This document shows, piece after piece, positions 49,922-61,892 of a DNA stretch of 64,000 nucleotides (the stretch's first letter is position 1; each line of letters begins with the position of its first letter). The notes under the pieces are model-generated. The model made no database searches, had not been told where the DNA came from, and worked only from the letters and a program-made list of their open reading frames with translations. The stretch is from Favolaschia claudopus. Taxonomy: Eukaryota > Basidiomycota > Agaricomycetes > Agaricales > Mycenaceae. Position numbers and translations under genes: made by a program. The DNA lies in contig JAWWNJ010000083.1 of assembly GCA_037176885.1 (NCBI GenBank), forward strand, positions 186,001 through 250,000, read 5' to 3'.

Positions 49922-52900
49922 TTAAAGAGAATCTACATTAAGTACCTCAAAATTAAAGCTTGTATACACGATAACGATTGTGAATATAAGCAAGATCCAC
50001 CATATCACGTCTACCGGCCTACTTTGCATGCTCATGCTCAGCTTGAGCTTGAGCGGCTTGTTCAAAACATCCTTCACGGCGGACTGCGTCTTCGATTCAG
50101 ATATGGCGCTGGGAGGATTCTGCTGTCTCTTTATGAGCGTCAGAATGAAGGGATTCGTGCCTATCAAACCTACCTTTGGCAAGTTCTCGTCAACTGGTAC
50201 GAGGAGACCAGCAGACATGGGATCTGCCACGACCGGCGTCAAAACCATATCTTGACTCGTTGCAGTGGGAGGCGACAATGGCTGACCCCCAACCTCCTTT
50301 GTCACGGTAAGCTCTAGTTCCATTGCATCCTGACACTCCTGATACTCCTCATCACCCTCGGCGTCCGTCTCGTCTCCTTCATTCTCTGATTCCGTTGAAT
50401 CCTGATCCTCCTCATCGCTCTCGACATCGGTCTCGTCTCCTTCCAGGGCATCGCGAAATTCCATAAGCTCCCACCAATCCAACTCCTCCTCGCCACTGGT
50501 ATCCACAGCTTTCTCAAATAGCCACTCCGGGCCTGGAGGTAAAGAGGCGAATTTCCTTCGCGTCTCGCTTGCCTCATTGGTTGCAGCTGAGGCGGCACTA
50601 ATGTCCCCCTGCTCTGCGAGTAAAACTGCGAGCTGATTCAATGTGTCGGCAAGGTCTGGAAGAAAATATGTTTCCTGGTCGACAACCCCACGCATGATTC
50701 CAACGGCTTCCTCGCAAGCAGCAATGACTTCATCCTGGCCGCCCAAATTTTGAAGTACGGACGCAAGATGGCGAAGGCTGTTCGCAAGAGTGGGAAGGTG
50801 TCTGGGGGCTACTTTGACAAGCTCGCGGTACAGTTCGGTGGCTTTTTGGCCATTGACAAGGGCTTGTTCGGAATCGCCCAAGACCGCGAGGCGTTGGGAC
50901 AAAGCAAAGAAAGCATTTCCTCCTGATTCTTGTTTTCTGAGTGTCCAAACCATCTTCCCCCCTGTTTGCTGCTCTGTTCGCATATATAACGAGACTGCTT
51001 GTTGGGCAGATTCGAGGGCCTCGACGCTCTTTCCAGCTGCAGCCTGGCAGCGTGAAAGAATGGTGAACGCGTGGATTCGCAGGGACACAAAGTCTTCATC
51101 ATCTGGGTCTTCCATGTCGTCTTCGTCTTCGTATACATATCCAATTTCTACCTTCTCACAAAACTCAACAGCTTTCTCTGCATTTTCCAGCGCTTTTCTG
51201 GGATGTCCCAGGAGACCCCATACCGCGGCGAGCTCCGTAAAGAGAAAGTAAAGGCCGAAGTCGAAAGTCGAATAGTGTGTGATGTAAACGGTTAATGCTC
51301 TTTTGATGACCGATAGAGCTTCCAAGTGTCGTCCGATGCGCAGGAGGATGCGCGTCCTCAGAATGTGATAGGGTAGAAAGTCTATGTTGTCAACTTGCCA
51401 GTGGAATGAGACGAGTAGCGAATCCGACTTGTGCACAGCTTGTATCGCGTCACCAAATCGGGCTACGTCGCAAAAGATGAAGTTGCTCAACAACAGAAAT
51501 GACTGCGACCAATCCCCGAGAGTATCTTCACCGTGAAACGGACAAGCGAGATATTCGGCAACATGCATGCAGAGCTGGAGCCCCGCATCGTGGGCCCCAA
51601 TCTTCAGAGCGTGTCGACAGAGATATCGAAGATGGGTGGCGAAATCACTCGCCCACTCCGAATCTATAGGGACCAAATTTATAAAAAATCTTTGTATGCT
51701 CTCTCCTAATACCTCCAGCAAAGTGGAATAGTCGGCTCCGGTAAGAAGCGGAAGGATCTCACAGACGATAGGGGAGACCCAAGTAAAGTCGGTCATGTCG
51801 AGAGGCGACCTTCGCTCCAGATCTCGAAGGACGGTGATGGCCGTTTGGAAGTGAGCAACAAGAATGTTTTTGATCAAAGGAACTGTGCAGTGTTCTTCTG
51901 CCTTAGTATAAAACAACCATACGGCATCCTGAACTATATCAAAATCAGTGAGAATTGGTTTGGCGATATCTAGTTCAGGCGCTCGGGAATCTGATCCTGG
52001 TTCCAAAAAGAGACGAATATTGCAGAGAGTGGGGGCAGATTGCTGCGAAAAGTAGACGAGGGCGTGTAAGAGTCGGAGAAATTGGTAGGAGGTGTATTGA
52101 TAAATGCGAGCGAGATCCCGGAAAAGCATCATGCATTCGGTAAGCATGGGAAGTGAGAGGTGACCGCCTTCTGCCAACTTGCACATAACATCAATGAATG
52201 AGTCGATGTTAAGACCAGAAGGAGGGTCGACGGGAACTGGTAACCTGCGTGCCACCTGGAAACCTTCCATGAAAGCCGCATATGAATCCAAGTGTCGATC
52301 CAAGGAAGCAAAAACTCGAGCGAGGACAAGACAAGCCTCGCGACATTGCGCTGCCTCGAACACCTCTGTGTCGGTCAAGGATGGTGCATCTGAGATACAG
52401 TCCATCAACTCCGTTATTATGGCTCGAGCGATAGAGACTGCATCTTCAGCAGTAGATAGTGCAGCCTCCTTTTGATTGCTCCTGAGAAGATTCTCGGCGT
52501 GGAGTGTCATTGATAACAATTTGCCAATCGAATGGTCACAGGGCAGGATTTCAGAGCATTGGTTCCAGAGGTGAAGAGATTGCCGGCTTGATTCCACAGC
52601 CAAGGTTGTCTCAAATCGACGATTGTGAGCCAGCGATATACGACGTAGTCTATCCGCGATCTCTGGCAAAGCTCGTAGGCCAAAGTCTGTTTTGCTCGCG
52701 TAGCGAAAGCATGCGACATTGAGTTGACCCCAAGCAATGGCTTCGGAAAGCATTCCGATTCCATCGAGTTTTGTAATCAACTGCGCCCAAGCAATTCGCA
52801 TCGACTGCAATGGAACAACCACACAAGGCATACCATTGATTTTGACAATTAGTTGTAAGAGCTGAATTAGCGCATGGGAAGGTGTAAGGATGGCAGGGTC

Positions 52901-53859
52901 GATAAATCCATATTTAGACAAGTAGACGTCGTCGTCGTCCGAGGGAGCCAGTTGAATAGATAATCTGCCACCAGCCAGGAGTTGTTCAAGTGAGTCTATG
53001 AGAGATCGTAACTGCGCAGAAATATACTGAGACTCCAGACTTTGGAATGTCGGATCCTGTCGGGCATGAGTTCGAGTCATGGAGGGTGCAATGGGCACAT
53101 ACCGATGATATAACCTCGATAGTTTCGTCCAACTTACGACGCCCGAAGGTGGAGTCAAGCAATACTTGGGCCATCATTCCTTCCAACCGACGAGCATTGA
53201 CATGGCTCTCCATGCCATCCACGACCAATTTTTGTTCGATGCGCAACGCGACGCGCTCGGTACGCGCAGTTGAGAAGGCCTACACGGAAGCATGGTAAGT
53301 GGGATCATTCAATGGATGCGATGAATCGACAACTCGCCGTAAACTTAGAAAAACATGTCCTCACTCGTTCCCTCAAACTCGCGATTTTATTCTCCAAATC
53401 ATTGCGCTTTCTCCAATCCTTTAATCGAGACTTGAAGCCCCAAAGACCAGGGAGCTGCACCGGAGAGATTTTGACACATGTGGAATGTACATATAGCATC
53501 TCGCTAATCTCATGGTTGCGGGTGAGAAAACACATGAAGCAGAGGCTCTGTAGAGGGACCTTACGCCTTGAGATTCTCCAGCGCACCAAGCAACTCCCGT
53601 CCACGAAACACGTCTTCTTTGCCGTGGGTGAGACTTGCAAGGTCATATAATATGTTAACGATCTCCTGCGAAAGCTCTCGGAGTTGCCGTCGATTTTCAC
53701 CAACCTGAAACACCTGGTTAGCGTATAACGCTCACAGCGCCGGACGTTCCGCGTGCACACCTTCTCGATAGAGCTCCGGATGCCTTCGCCGAGTTCTATG
53801 AGGTCCTTGATGAAGGTTGCGACTGTAATGACAGCCATGGTGACCGACAAGGGATCCAT
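49922..53859 (-). CDS. TPR3: intact tail-anchored TPR protein with N-terminal helical-bundle domain, 1238 aa
   Basis: Exons: 53859-53761, 53704-53565, 53503-53338, 53279-53103, 53056-49922, all in phase. Exons 1-3 have the same lengths as in TPR2 (99, 140, 166); exon 4 is 21 bases shorter, removing seven residues of a linker helix. Layout follows TPR2: helical N-domain, about 800 residues of TPR-type repeats (G-R-H-L-E-A-L-S-V-I-K-R-A-L, L-G-H-P-R-K-A-L-E-N-A-E-K-A-V), acidic D-E/D-D linker with E-E-E-L-D-W-W-E-L at about 1040-1055, and anchor V-I-W-W-I-L-L-I-F-T-I-V-I-V. The tail runs 13 residues longer than in TPR2 (F-N-F-E-V-L-N-V-D-S-L). Intron 3 again has a GC donor. It is the closest relative of TPR1, with a 167-base identical tract. 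The partner or ligand is unknown. Confidence 0.88.
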
Positions 53860-55196
53860 TGGCAGAGCGGTCCAGAACGAAGAGGGATACGACGAAAGGG
53901 GGAAAGCCTGAGGGAGAAGACGAATCGATCATAGCCTTCAGTTATTAGTGCATGCCATGGCGCCAGGAATAGCGTGAGTCCAGGATAAGGATAAATGCTG
54001 TTGGCTGTTGCGCTCAAACCCCGTTCAACTGAGAGCAGGCGCTGCACACCGGTCGCGGCAAACAGTCTGGATCAGTCACTGGAACAGAAATTTGCAACTC
54101 TGAGTCTCAGTTACTCTGATTCAAAGGAACGTCTATTGGAAGGCCATACATAGGGGCGGTCGGTGTCCTCAAATGCCGTCCATTTTCGCCGACCCTGGAG
54201 CTTTTTAGAACACCACATAGCGATCAGAGACTGTCAAGATCCTTGACGAAGGTTGCGAGCCGCCGCAGCGAGCGTAAGTTGTGGTGAGCGTCAATAGATT
54301 CATTTGCGGGCAATGGACTACAGAGATTTTGGACAGAAAAGTGCAGAGATATGCGCGAACATCTCATAAAGCCAATCTGTATACCAGAGACTGCAGAGGT
54401 AATAGAGAATGCAAGCAGCGTGTGTTGCCGAAACTTTGGTGACCTGAGCGAAAACTCCAAGTTTGTGCGGACCTCGCCAGTGTCCGAAACTCAAATCGAA
54501 CGCATATAGCCCCAGACAGTGGAGAGAAATCTGAAAGTGGGTACTTGGAAGGACATGGTGGCAGGAAACAAAATTGATCAAACATGACACGCGCAGGTCC
54601 CTGGTGCAACTTGTTCGTAACGTCCACCATGCCAATCTGAACGGACCAAGATCACAGAAATCTAAAAGTCCTCAGCCTCATTCTTATTTCGCGGTTCTGC
54701 GTCGAGTTCTGGTTGCGCCCTTGAACCAATTCATGATCAAGATATCCGGTGGCCAGAAAGCACCGCGGGGAGCCAGCAAGGACAGTCGCAACTCATCCAG
54801 ACTTCAGAACCATTTCCTTCGCTTTTTCTTCGTTGCAGTCGACCGCAGCGGGTTCGCGGCGACTATTCCTCTCGTCGTCACGTAAAACGATTCCGTGCTG
54901 CCACTACGAGGCGTTCAAAACGTATGCTGATCTGATCAGCGCAACCCGGCTCTATTCCTTCACCGCATTCCGTTCATGTATGAACTATACGATAAGTAGA
55001 CTTCTGTGTGGTTCGATGAGGCATTCATATCGCACATACAGCTCGCTACGTCTGGATCGGTCAATGACAAAACTCATCAAGATCTAGAACACTATTTCTC
55101 TGGAACCGCACGCATGCATGAAGTTTCCGTGCTGTCCTACTCTACCTCAGGTCCTCAAGAATGACACTCAGATATCAGAGGATAAAAAGCAAGCTT
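53860..55196. other. TPR3-TPR4 spacer with duplicated promoter and gene relics
   Basis: 53925-54085 is the TPR3 promoter region, similar to that of TPR2. 54236-54290 (minus) still reads A-T-F-V-K-D-L, a scrap of a TPR-family exon 1. About 55025-55060 carries the GCTCGCTA-CTGGATCGGTCAATG stretch of the TPR-acyltransferase spacer. The sequence between them is unassigned. Confidence 0.55.
54236..54290 (-). pseudogene. Scrap of a TPR-family first exon
   Basis: Plus-strand GATCCTTGACGAAGGTTGCGA matches the AGGTCCTTGATGAAGGTTGCGA of TPR3 exon 1. The minus frame gives A-T-F-V-K-D-L and loses similarity on both sides. Confidence 0.55.
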
Positions 55197-58100
55197 TCAA
55201 GCAACCCGCGCGTAGACGAAGGCGAACAAAACTCCTAGCAAAACCCACCACAATACATCCATTGGCCTACTCTGCATGCTCATGCTCAGCGTAATCTTCA
55301 AGGGCTTATTCAAGACATCATTCAAGGCTGTATGCGGCGAGGTGGCACGAGAAATCTCAGTTGTAGCCTGGGCATTCTATGAGTTCTGTGGCAGAATATT
55401 CGTGACTATGAACCTACCATTTCGAAATCCTCGGCGAGGCGCACTTTGGCAATTGGTACGACAAGAGCGGCGAGGCTATGAGAATCCGCTACGACGGGTG
55501 TCGAATTTGTATCCTGCCCCATCGCCGCGGGAGACGTGAATGAAGATTTCTTCACCGCCTCCATCGTCATAAGATCGGCTTCCACGACTTCGACAATCTT
55601 TGGAGTGTCAAAGCTATTCTGATATTCGACATCCTCTATTTCGCCTCCTTCACCCGCGAGTTTTACCAGAGCACCACGATCCTCCTCCGACTTCGGCTTC
55701 AATTCCCACCAATCCACCTCCTCGTCACCGGAATCCACAACTTTCTCGAATAACCATTCCGGCCCCAGGGGCAAAGACGCGAACTTCTTCCGCGCCTCGA
55801 TGGCTTCGGCCGTCATTGCAGCAGCGCCGCTGGCGTCTCCCTGCTCCAGGAGTAGAGCACGGTGCTGATCCAACGCATCAGCGAAAGTGGGCAGGAAGCA
55901 GGTCTCCGATTTGGCGACGTTTCGTAGAATTTGTATGGCCTCATCGCAGGCGACGGTGGCTTCCTCTCGGCGTCCGAGGTCCCACTTGATGCAGGTGAGA
56001 TGTCGAAGGCTGCTGGCGAGAGTGGGGAGGTGTCGCGGGGCCAGCTCGACGAGCTCGCGGTATAAAGAGATGGCTTTTCACCATTCCAAAGTGCTTGCTG
56101 GTGATCGCCCGAGGCCGCGAGTCGCACGGACAAAGAAAAGAAAGCACCCCCTCCTACTTCTTGTTTTCGGAGTATCAAAAGCAAATCTCTCCACGTCTTC
56201 GCCTCGTTTCGACTATATAACGACACGGCCTTTTGGGCGGATTCGAGGGCTTCGCGGGTCTTTCCTGCTGCAGCCTGGCAGTTCGAAAGGGTACTGAGCA
56301 GGTGAATTTCCACGCAGACAAGATCTTCTTCGTCTGGGTCTTCGATGTCTTCCTCGTCTGGGTGCTCCATGTTTATCTCCTCCCAAGCCACGACAGCTCG
56401 TTCGGCGTTCTCCAGCGCTTTCTGCGAATTCCCCAGGTGGCCCCATACCACCGCGAGCTGCGTAAAGAGAAAGCAAAGGCTGCAACGGCTGATTCCCAGA
56501 TGCGCGTCATCAGGCCGGTACTCTTTCATGTGAGCAGTCACCGCCCTCCTCATAAGCTGTAAAGCTTCGCAGTGTCGTCCGACGCGTTGAAGAATGCGCG
56601 CCTTCATGATGTACTGGGGCAAAAAGTATGGTTGGCGAACTTGGAATGATAAGAGCCCCGAGTTTGACATTTGGACGACTTGAAGCTTTGCGTCAGCATA
56701 TTGGGCAGCGTCGCAAAGGATGACGATCTGGAATAAAAGAAATGATTGCGACCACACGACGGGAAGACCGTCCTCAGTGTGGAACTGGCATGCAAGACAT
56801 TCGGCGATGTCCTTGCAGAGCTGGAGCCCCGCATCATGGGCACCGATCTTCGAGGCGTGTCGACAAAGATATTGGAGAGGGTCGCCGATACAATATGCCC
56901 ACATTGGATCCGTCGTGACGGAGGTTACACAGAATTTCTTGATAGCCTGTCCCAACACTTTGAATAATGTGGAATAGTCGACTCGAGTGAGGAACGGCAG
57001 GATCTCATGAGCGATGGATAGAATCCAAGGAAAATTGAACATGTTGAAGGCCGAGAAAGCTCGAAGGACAGCGATAGCCAGGTCAAAGTGGGCAACGAAG
57101 ATATTGTGAATCAAAGGATCTGTGCAATCCTCCGGTGCCACGGAATAGAATAGTTCTACTGCATCTTGTAACATGACCAAGTCAAGGTGAATTGGTTTAG
57201 CAATCTCCAGGCCAGGCGCGGGGGTCTGCGACGTAGGCTCCAAGAAAAGACGGAGATTGGAAAGTTCGGGAGGAGACTGCGCCGAAAAATATGCCAACGC
57301 GTGTAGAAGCCGGATAAACGGGTAGGAGAATCTCGTCTCGGAGATGCGAGCGAGATCTCGGACAAGCGTTACGCACTCGGAAAGCATGGGAAGCGACAAA
57401 TGGCCGCCCTCCGCAAGCTGGCATACAACATTGATGAATGAATCGACATTTTCTGAGGAAGGAGGATGCGATGGAAGGGGCAGGCTGCATGCAGTGTGCC
57501 AGCCTTCCTTGAAAATCTCGTACGACTCCAAAGGACGATTCAGAGACGCAAGTATTCGAGCGAGGACCAGAAACGCATTACGACATTGCGCCGCCTTGAA
57601 TTTGTCCTCGCCAGTAAAGGGCGGCGATGGCACTTGGGACATATATTCAATCAGCCCTGATTTCATTGGCCGAGCGATCGAAACTGCCTGCTCAGCAGTC
57701 GATAGAGCCGCTGTCTTCTCGTCGTTTGTGAGAAGATTTGCTGCATGCAGCAGCATCGATTCCAGGGTGCCGACCCGATTGTCGCAAGGCAGAACGTCGG
57801 ACACCTGAGCCCAGAGGTCGAGGGATCGCTGGCTGAATTCGAGGGCGGGCGCCAGCTCAAATCGGCGACTGTGGAAAAACGAAATACCGGACAGCGTATG
57901 TGCAAGGTGTGGTAGAATTCCTGTGCCCTGGTCTGCGTTACTCGCATAGCGAAAGAATGCGATATTGAGACGACCGCAGATGATGGCTTGGGAAGTCATT
58001 CCGATGTGCGAGAGCTGGAATGTTAACTGCGACCAAATTCTCGGGGTCAGCTCCAACGGCATAGTCGCATTGACCGTACTCTCGATCTTGACGGTTAATT

Positions 58101-59106
58101 GCAAGATCAAAATTAGCGCATGCGAAGATGTGAGAATAGACTGGTCGACGAATACAGGCCGGTACGACTTGTCGTTCGACACAGGCAGTCGAAAAATAAA
58201 TCTGCCGCCAGCCATGAGTTGTTCGAGCGAGTTTACGAGCGATCCGAGCTGCGCAGAGATAAATTGAGAATCTAGCTTTCGAAAGCTTGGATCCTGCAGA
58301 AATAAGCTTGAATCCCGGATAGCATGACAAGCACTCACGCTGGATACGGTTTCGATGGATTTGCTCAACTGATGACGACCAAAGTCGGATTCGAGTAGTA
58401 ATTGGGCCATCATTCCTTCCAACCGACGAACTTTGACCAGAGTTTCGGCATGATCTACGACTAGTCGCTGTTCCATGCGCAGAGTTGAATGAACAAGCTG
58501 CCCCGCGACCTGCTCTGTACGAGCAGCTGAGAAGGCCTATCGAGGTACATTGAGTGGGTATATTTATTCGAAAAGGGCAATCAAGTTCGACTGACCGTGA
58601 ATTGGACAAAGCAGCTGTTCACCCGTTCTCTCAGGCTAGTGATTTTCTTTTCTAAATCATCGCGTTTTCTCCAAGCGTTGAACTGCGACCCAACCCTCCG
58701 AAAACCGGAGGGCGGTACGGGGGAAATTTTGAGACATTTGGAATGCACGTGCAGCATCTCCCTGGTTCGACATCGTGAGGAGAATAGAATGCCGTTTGAG
58801 AAAAGAGTTTACGCCTTGAGAATCTCCAGCGCGCCCAGCAATTCCGGTCCATGGAACACATCCTCTTTGCCATGTGTGAGATGTGCGAGGTCATACAATC
58901 TACGAACGATATCTTGCGAAAGCTCTCGTATTTGTCGACGATTTTCGCCAACCTGAATTCGTGTCCAACTCAGTGCACGCTATTTAACAACACCAGAAAC
59001 GCTATACCTTCTCTATGGAGCTGCGGATGCCTTCCCCGAGTTCTATGAGGTCCTTGATGAAGGTCCCAAGCGTAATAACGGTGGCGGCGATCGTCATTGG
59101 ATCCAT
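55197..59106 (-). pseudogene. TPR4: frameshifted TPR-family gene
   Basis: Exons 59106-59008, 58952-58813, 58761-58596, 58536-58339 and 58293 onward are in phase. They encode the same helical N-domain (M-D-P-M-T-I-A-A-T-V-I-T-L) and about 740 residues of TPR repeats. At 56075-56078 a T run (A on the coding strand) is one base shorter than the paralogues require; the frame then runs to a stop at 55813. The original frame resumes at 55873 and keeps D-E-E-V-D-W-W-E-L. A second one-base loss near 55411 leads to a stop near 55406, and a TAG lies at 55377-55379 in the tail frame. The anchor R-P-M-D-V-L-W-W-V-L-L-G-V is still readable to 55197. Intron 3 has a normal GT donor here. Either a young pseudogene or, less likely given three lesions, assembly errors. 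Confidence 0.82.
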
Positions 59107-60490
59107 GGTCGGAGAGTTTCCCAGATAGAGGGAGACGCAGAGCCAAGGTTAGGTTACAGCGCTAAATTCGGGCGGCGTGAGATACCCAATGATACAAGGA
59201 CCAAGCAAAGTCACTATGTGTGCCAAAGGCCATTATTTAAAATGCGGACTGGAATCAGAGAAGGTAGAGATGTGGTATCCCAGGCCTTGGTACACGCTGA
59301 AAATCGTGGAATCAGCGAAGAAAACTTGCTAGGCTTGTGAACACGTACGCGGTAAACCAAATGTTATTCCTTTCCGGGCAGAATTCTGAGCTATAGGATC
59401 CATGAGAGGCTACTTTGGACGCCATCGAGCACAAAATGAAGCAGTTCCGAGTCACTGCACTGTGCACTGTGGCAGCTAGTCACGGATTTGTTAAGGGGTC
59501 CCGTGGAGAAGCGACAAGATCACTGGCGGAGTCTGAAATTCACTCCATTTGGAAACCCTTCCAAATTGGGAAACTCTGCTAAATCAGGCAACTGCTCCTA
59601 CTTTCGACACTTCTGAGCATCCTTGTAACCCTCTGAGCCTCAAAAATATGTTCCAAGTACTGCGTGCGTGCTATAACCCAATTGTTTTCGTATTTGGCAG
59701 CGGTTTGAGGTCAAATTTTCCTCCATTGTGGGTGACACCCACTTATACTCGATTCATAAGCTGTCGGCGAGATATTGTGCGGATATAGTCTTAAGATCAA
59801 CCTCTACCCTCATCAAACCCTCATACATGTTAGTTCTAGAGGCGAACTTGACCATCCGCGCTCAACGCGAAGGCCAACGCTTTCCGGTGTGTGATGGCCG
59901 TCCTAGCGACTTTCCTAGAATGGGTGCAGTGATCAGAGCCGAGCCATCAATTGACGCTTCTCAGCCGACCCCCCTCATACGTCCAAGACTTTATATACGT
60001 TTGAACGACTATCTTCAAAAAAGTTTATAAAGTCTTGTTTACGAGACTATGTGGCAGCTAGGACGCAGCAATCAAAGGACCAGACTTGGCGGTTGCTTGG
60101 CCGCGGCCATAAGATACTCCTCAAGGCTTCAAGCTTGATCAGCACCATGACCTCCATTATCTCGCGTCTCTCTCGACTTTACCCAAGGCTGACCTGCTGA
60201 ATGCTCTTATACTGCATTTTCATTAGCTCGTCGCCTTGAATGGTATACTCAACGTTGTTCCCGCAGCAACAACAGCCTTGACAATGATTTAACAGTGATA
60301 AATCGTCATCCTGAACAGTTCGATATCATGATTCAGCGAAGACGGCGTGCACAGGGCTACGTACGTACAAGGGCGGATCGACTCTATTTGTCCCCTCACT
60401 GTAAGTGTTTTTGCAATACTTATATCGTACTGACAAGGGGAAAACTGATACGAAATATGACACAGAACTTTGAGGCGTCAGCATTGTACA
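59107..60490. other. Spacer between TPR4 and the membrane-protein gene
   Basis: No gene is seen. It should contain the TPR4 promoter (first few hundred bases) and the promoter of the plus-strand gene starting at 60491. Short frames at 59549-60030 have no recognisable content. Confidence 0.45.
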
Positions 60491-61575
60491 ATGCCTATGT
60501 CCCGCAAGTCTCGGCGACTTGCTGCAACCTTTGTTTCAGCCATCCTCCTCATCTGCTGGGCAATCTTGTTTTTTGCAGCGACCCGCGAGAATTCAAACTC
60601 AGTTCAGCGGAAGCTACTCTCCCGAATCACACAGGAAACCCCCATCTCCGGTTTCTACGGCCCAGGCGCGTGGTGGGGCTTTCTCATCACCCTCGGTATG
60701 ACCCACGGACATGCGGCCATGGCGATCTATAAAGAGGAACGGATTCCGCCTGACTGGGACTACGACCTCACGAGCGCCGCGTTTTATGTCAGTGTCGCTG
60801 CGGTCGACCTCGTGTTGAAATCCAGAACAATTTCACAACTTGAAGATCCAGCCAGCCAGTCGAACCTCATCCCCGCCTTGGTCTGCGCAGAGCGCGTTGT
60901 GTCTCTCGGAACAGGATCGTTGCTGTTCTCGACATTGATTTCTCTCGTTTATGGGAGCTCTTCCAGAACATCGTCTGCGTATATACCTTGTCACAACGAT
61001 TCCCTTGATTCTCGCACTGTTGGCTTCGGTTTGCTCTTATCGCGCTCATGAAGCCATTTCGCGCTCGGCGCCAGTGTTCTGGTGTCCTTTCCACGATGGC
61101 AGCAATCGCCAGTCATACACTATGGTCGACTATCCGGGCTATGTAGGACAACGGTTTATACTTCGTAGACACAGCGTACGCCCTCGTGGAAATACTGGCT
61201 CGCTGTAGGATTATTGAGCGGCGTATCCACAATCGCTAGTTTCGCGGTACGGCTTATTCAAGTCCAACCAACGCGGCCATGTTTTGGTTTCAGCTCTATC
61301 TACACTCTTCGGCACAGCAGCCTTCTCCATTGCACTTCCGTTAATCGGTGCGAGCGTCTTCGTTGGCTACAATATGCTGATATGGCTCGTGTTTTGGATC
61401 GCCTGGTGGGAACCCTTCTACCCTGCTCGCTTTCTTTCCTCGATTCAACTATTTCCCTCCCACCGATATTTCCATCTTCGAGATGGATCAGATCGCTGCG
61501 TTGCTCGCCATCTTGATTGTAGCCATGATTCGGGAGTTGGTTGCGGATTTTTGGCCGTCGGATTCAGAGGAGTGA
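60491..61575 (+). pseudogene. Multi-pass membrane protein gene with several frame breaks
   Basis: It starts M-P-M-S-R-K-S-R-R and is open to about 60950 with four hydrophobic segments: F-V-S-A-I-L-L-I-C-W-A-I-L, W-W-G-F-L-I-T-L-G-M, F-Y-V-S-V-A-A-V-D-L-V-L and L-L-F-S-T-L-I-S-L-V-Y. The reading then changes frame near 60970 (I-Y-L-V-T-T-I-P-L-I-L-A-L-L), near 61145 (D-N-G-L-Y-F-V-D-T-A-Y-A-L-V-E), near 61250-61285 (F-G-T-A-A-F-S-I-A-L-P) and near 61415 (F-F-P-R-F-N-Y-F-P-P). It ends with I-A-A-L-L-A-I-L-I-V and a stop at 61573. Introns do not explain the shifts well. No known family function; probably seven helices originally. Four breaks favour a pseudogene, but indels in the assembly cannot be excluded. 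Confidence 0.65.
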
Positions 61576-61892
61576 TGAGTAGTTTGTGGGTCGTGTCCTC
61601 CCTCGATGGCTTTACTGAGGCTAATGTGTTTTTTAGATTGCGCAGTAGGTGTATTTTTGGTGTTCATAGGTGCGCTTTGCAATGGATGGTGTTGTGGGAT
61701 AGTATTGTCCACCGCCTCAGTCTTTCGCAGATGCCCTCCCAAGTTGAAAGCAGCGTCAAGACACTGCTTCGACATGGCTCCAAACGTTGACGACGAGAGG
61801 ACTGGAGAAAAAATTAATCAACTTCTGTGGTCTACAACCGTATACACGACTAATTACACAACTACAAAGCAAATCATCCACTCGAATTTCAA

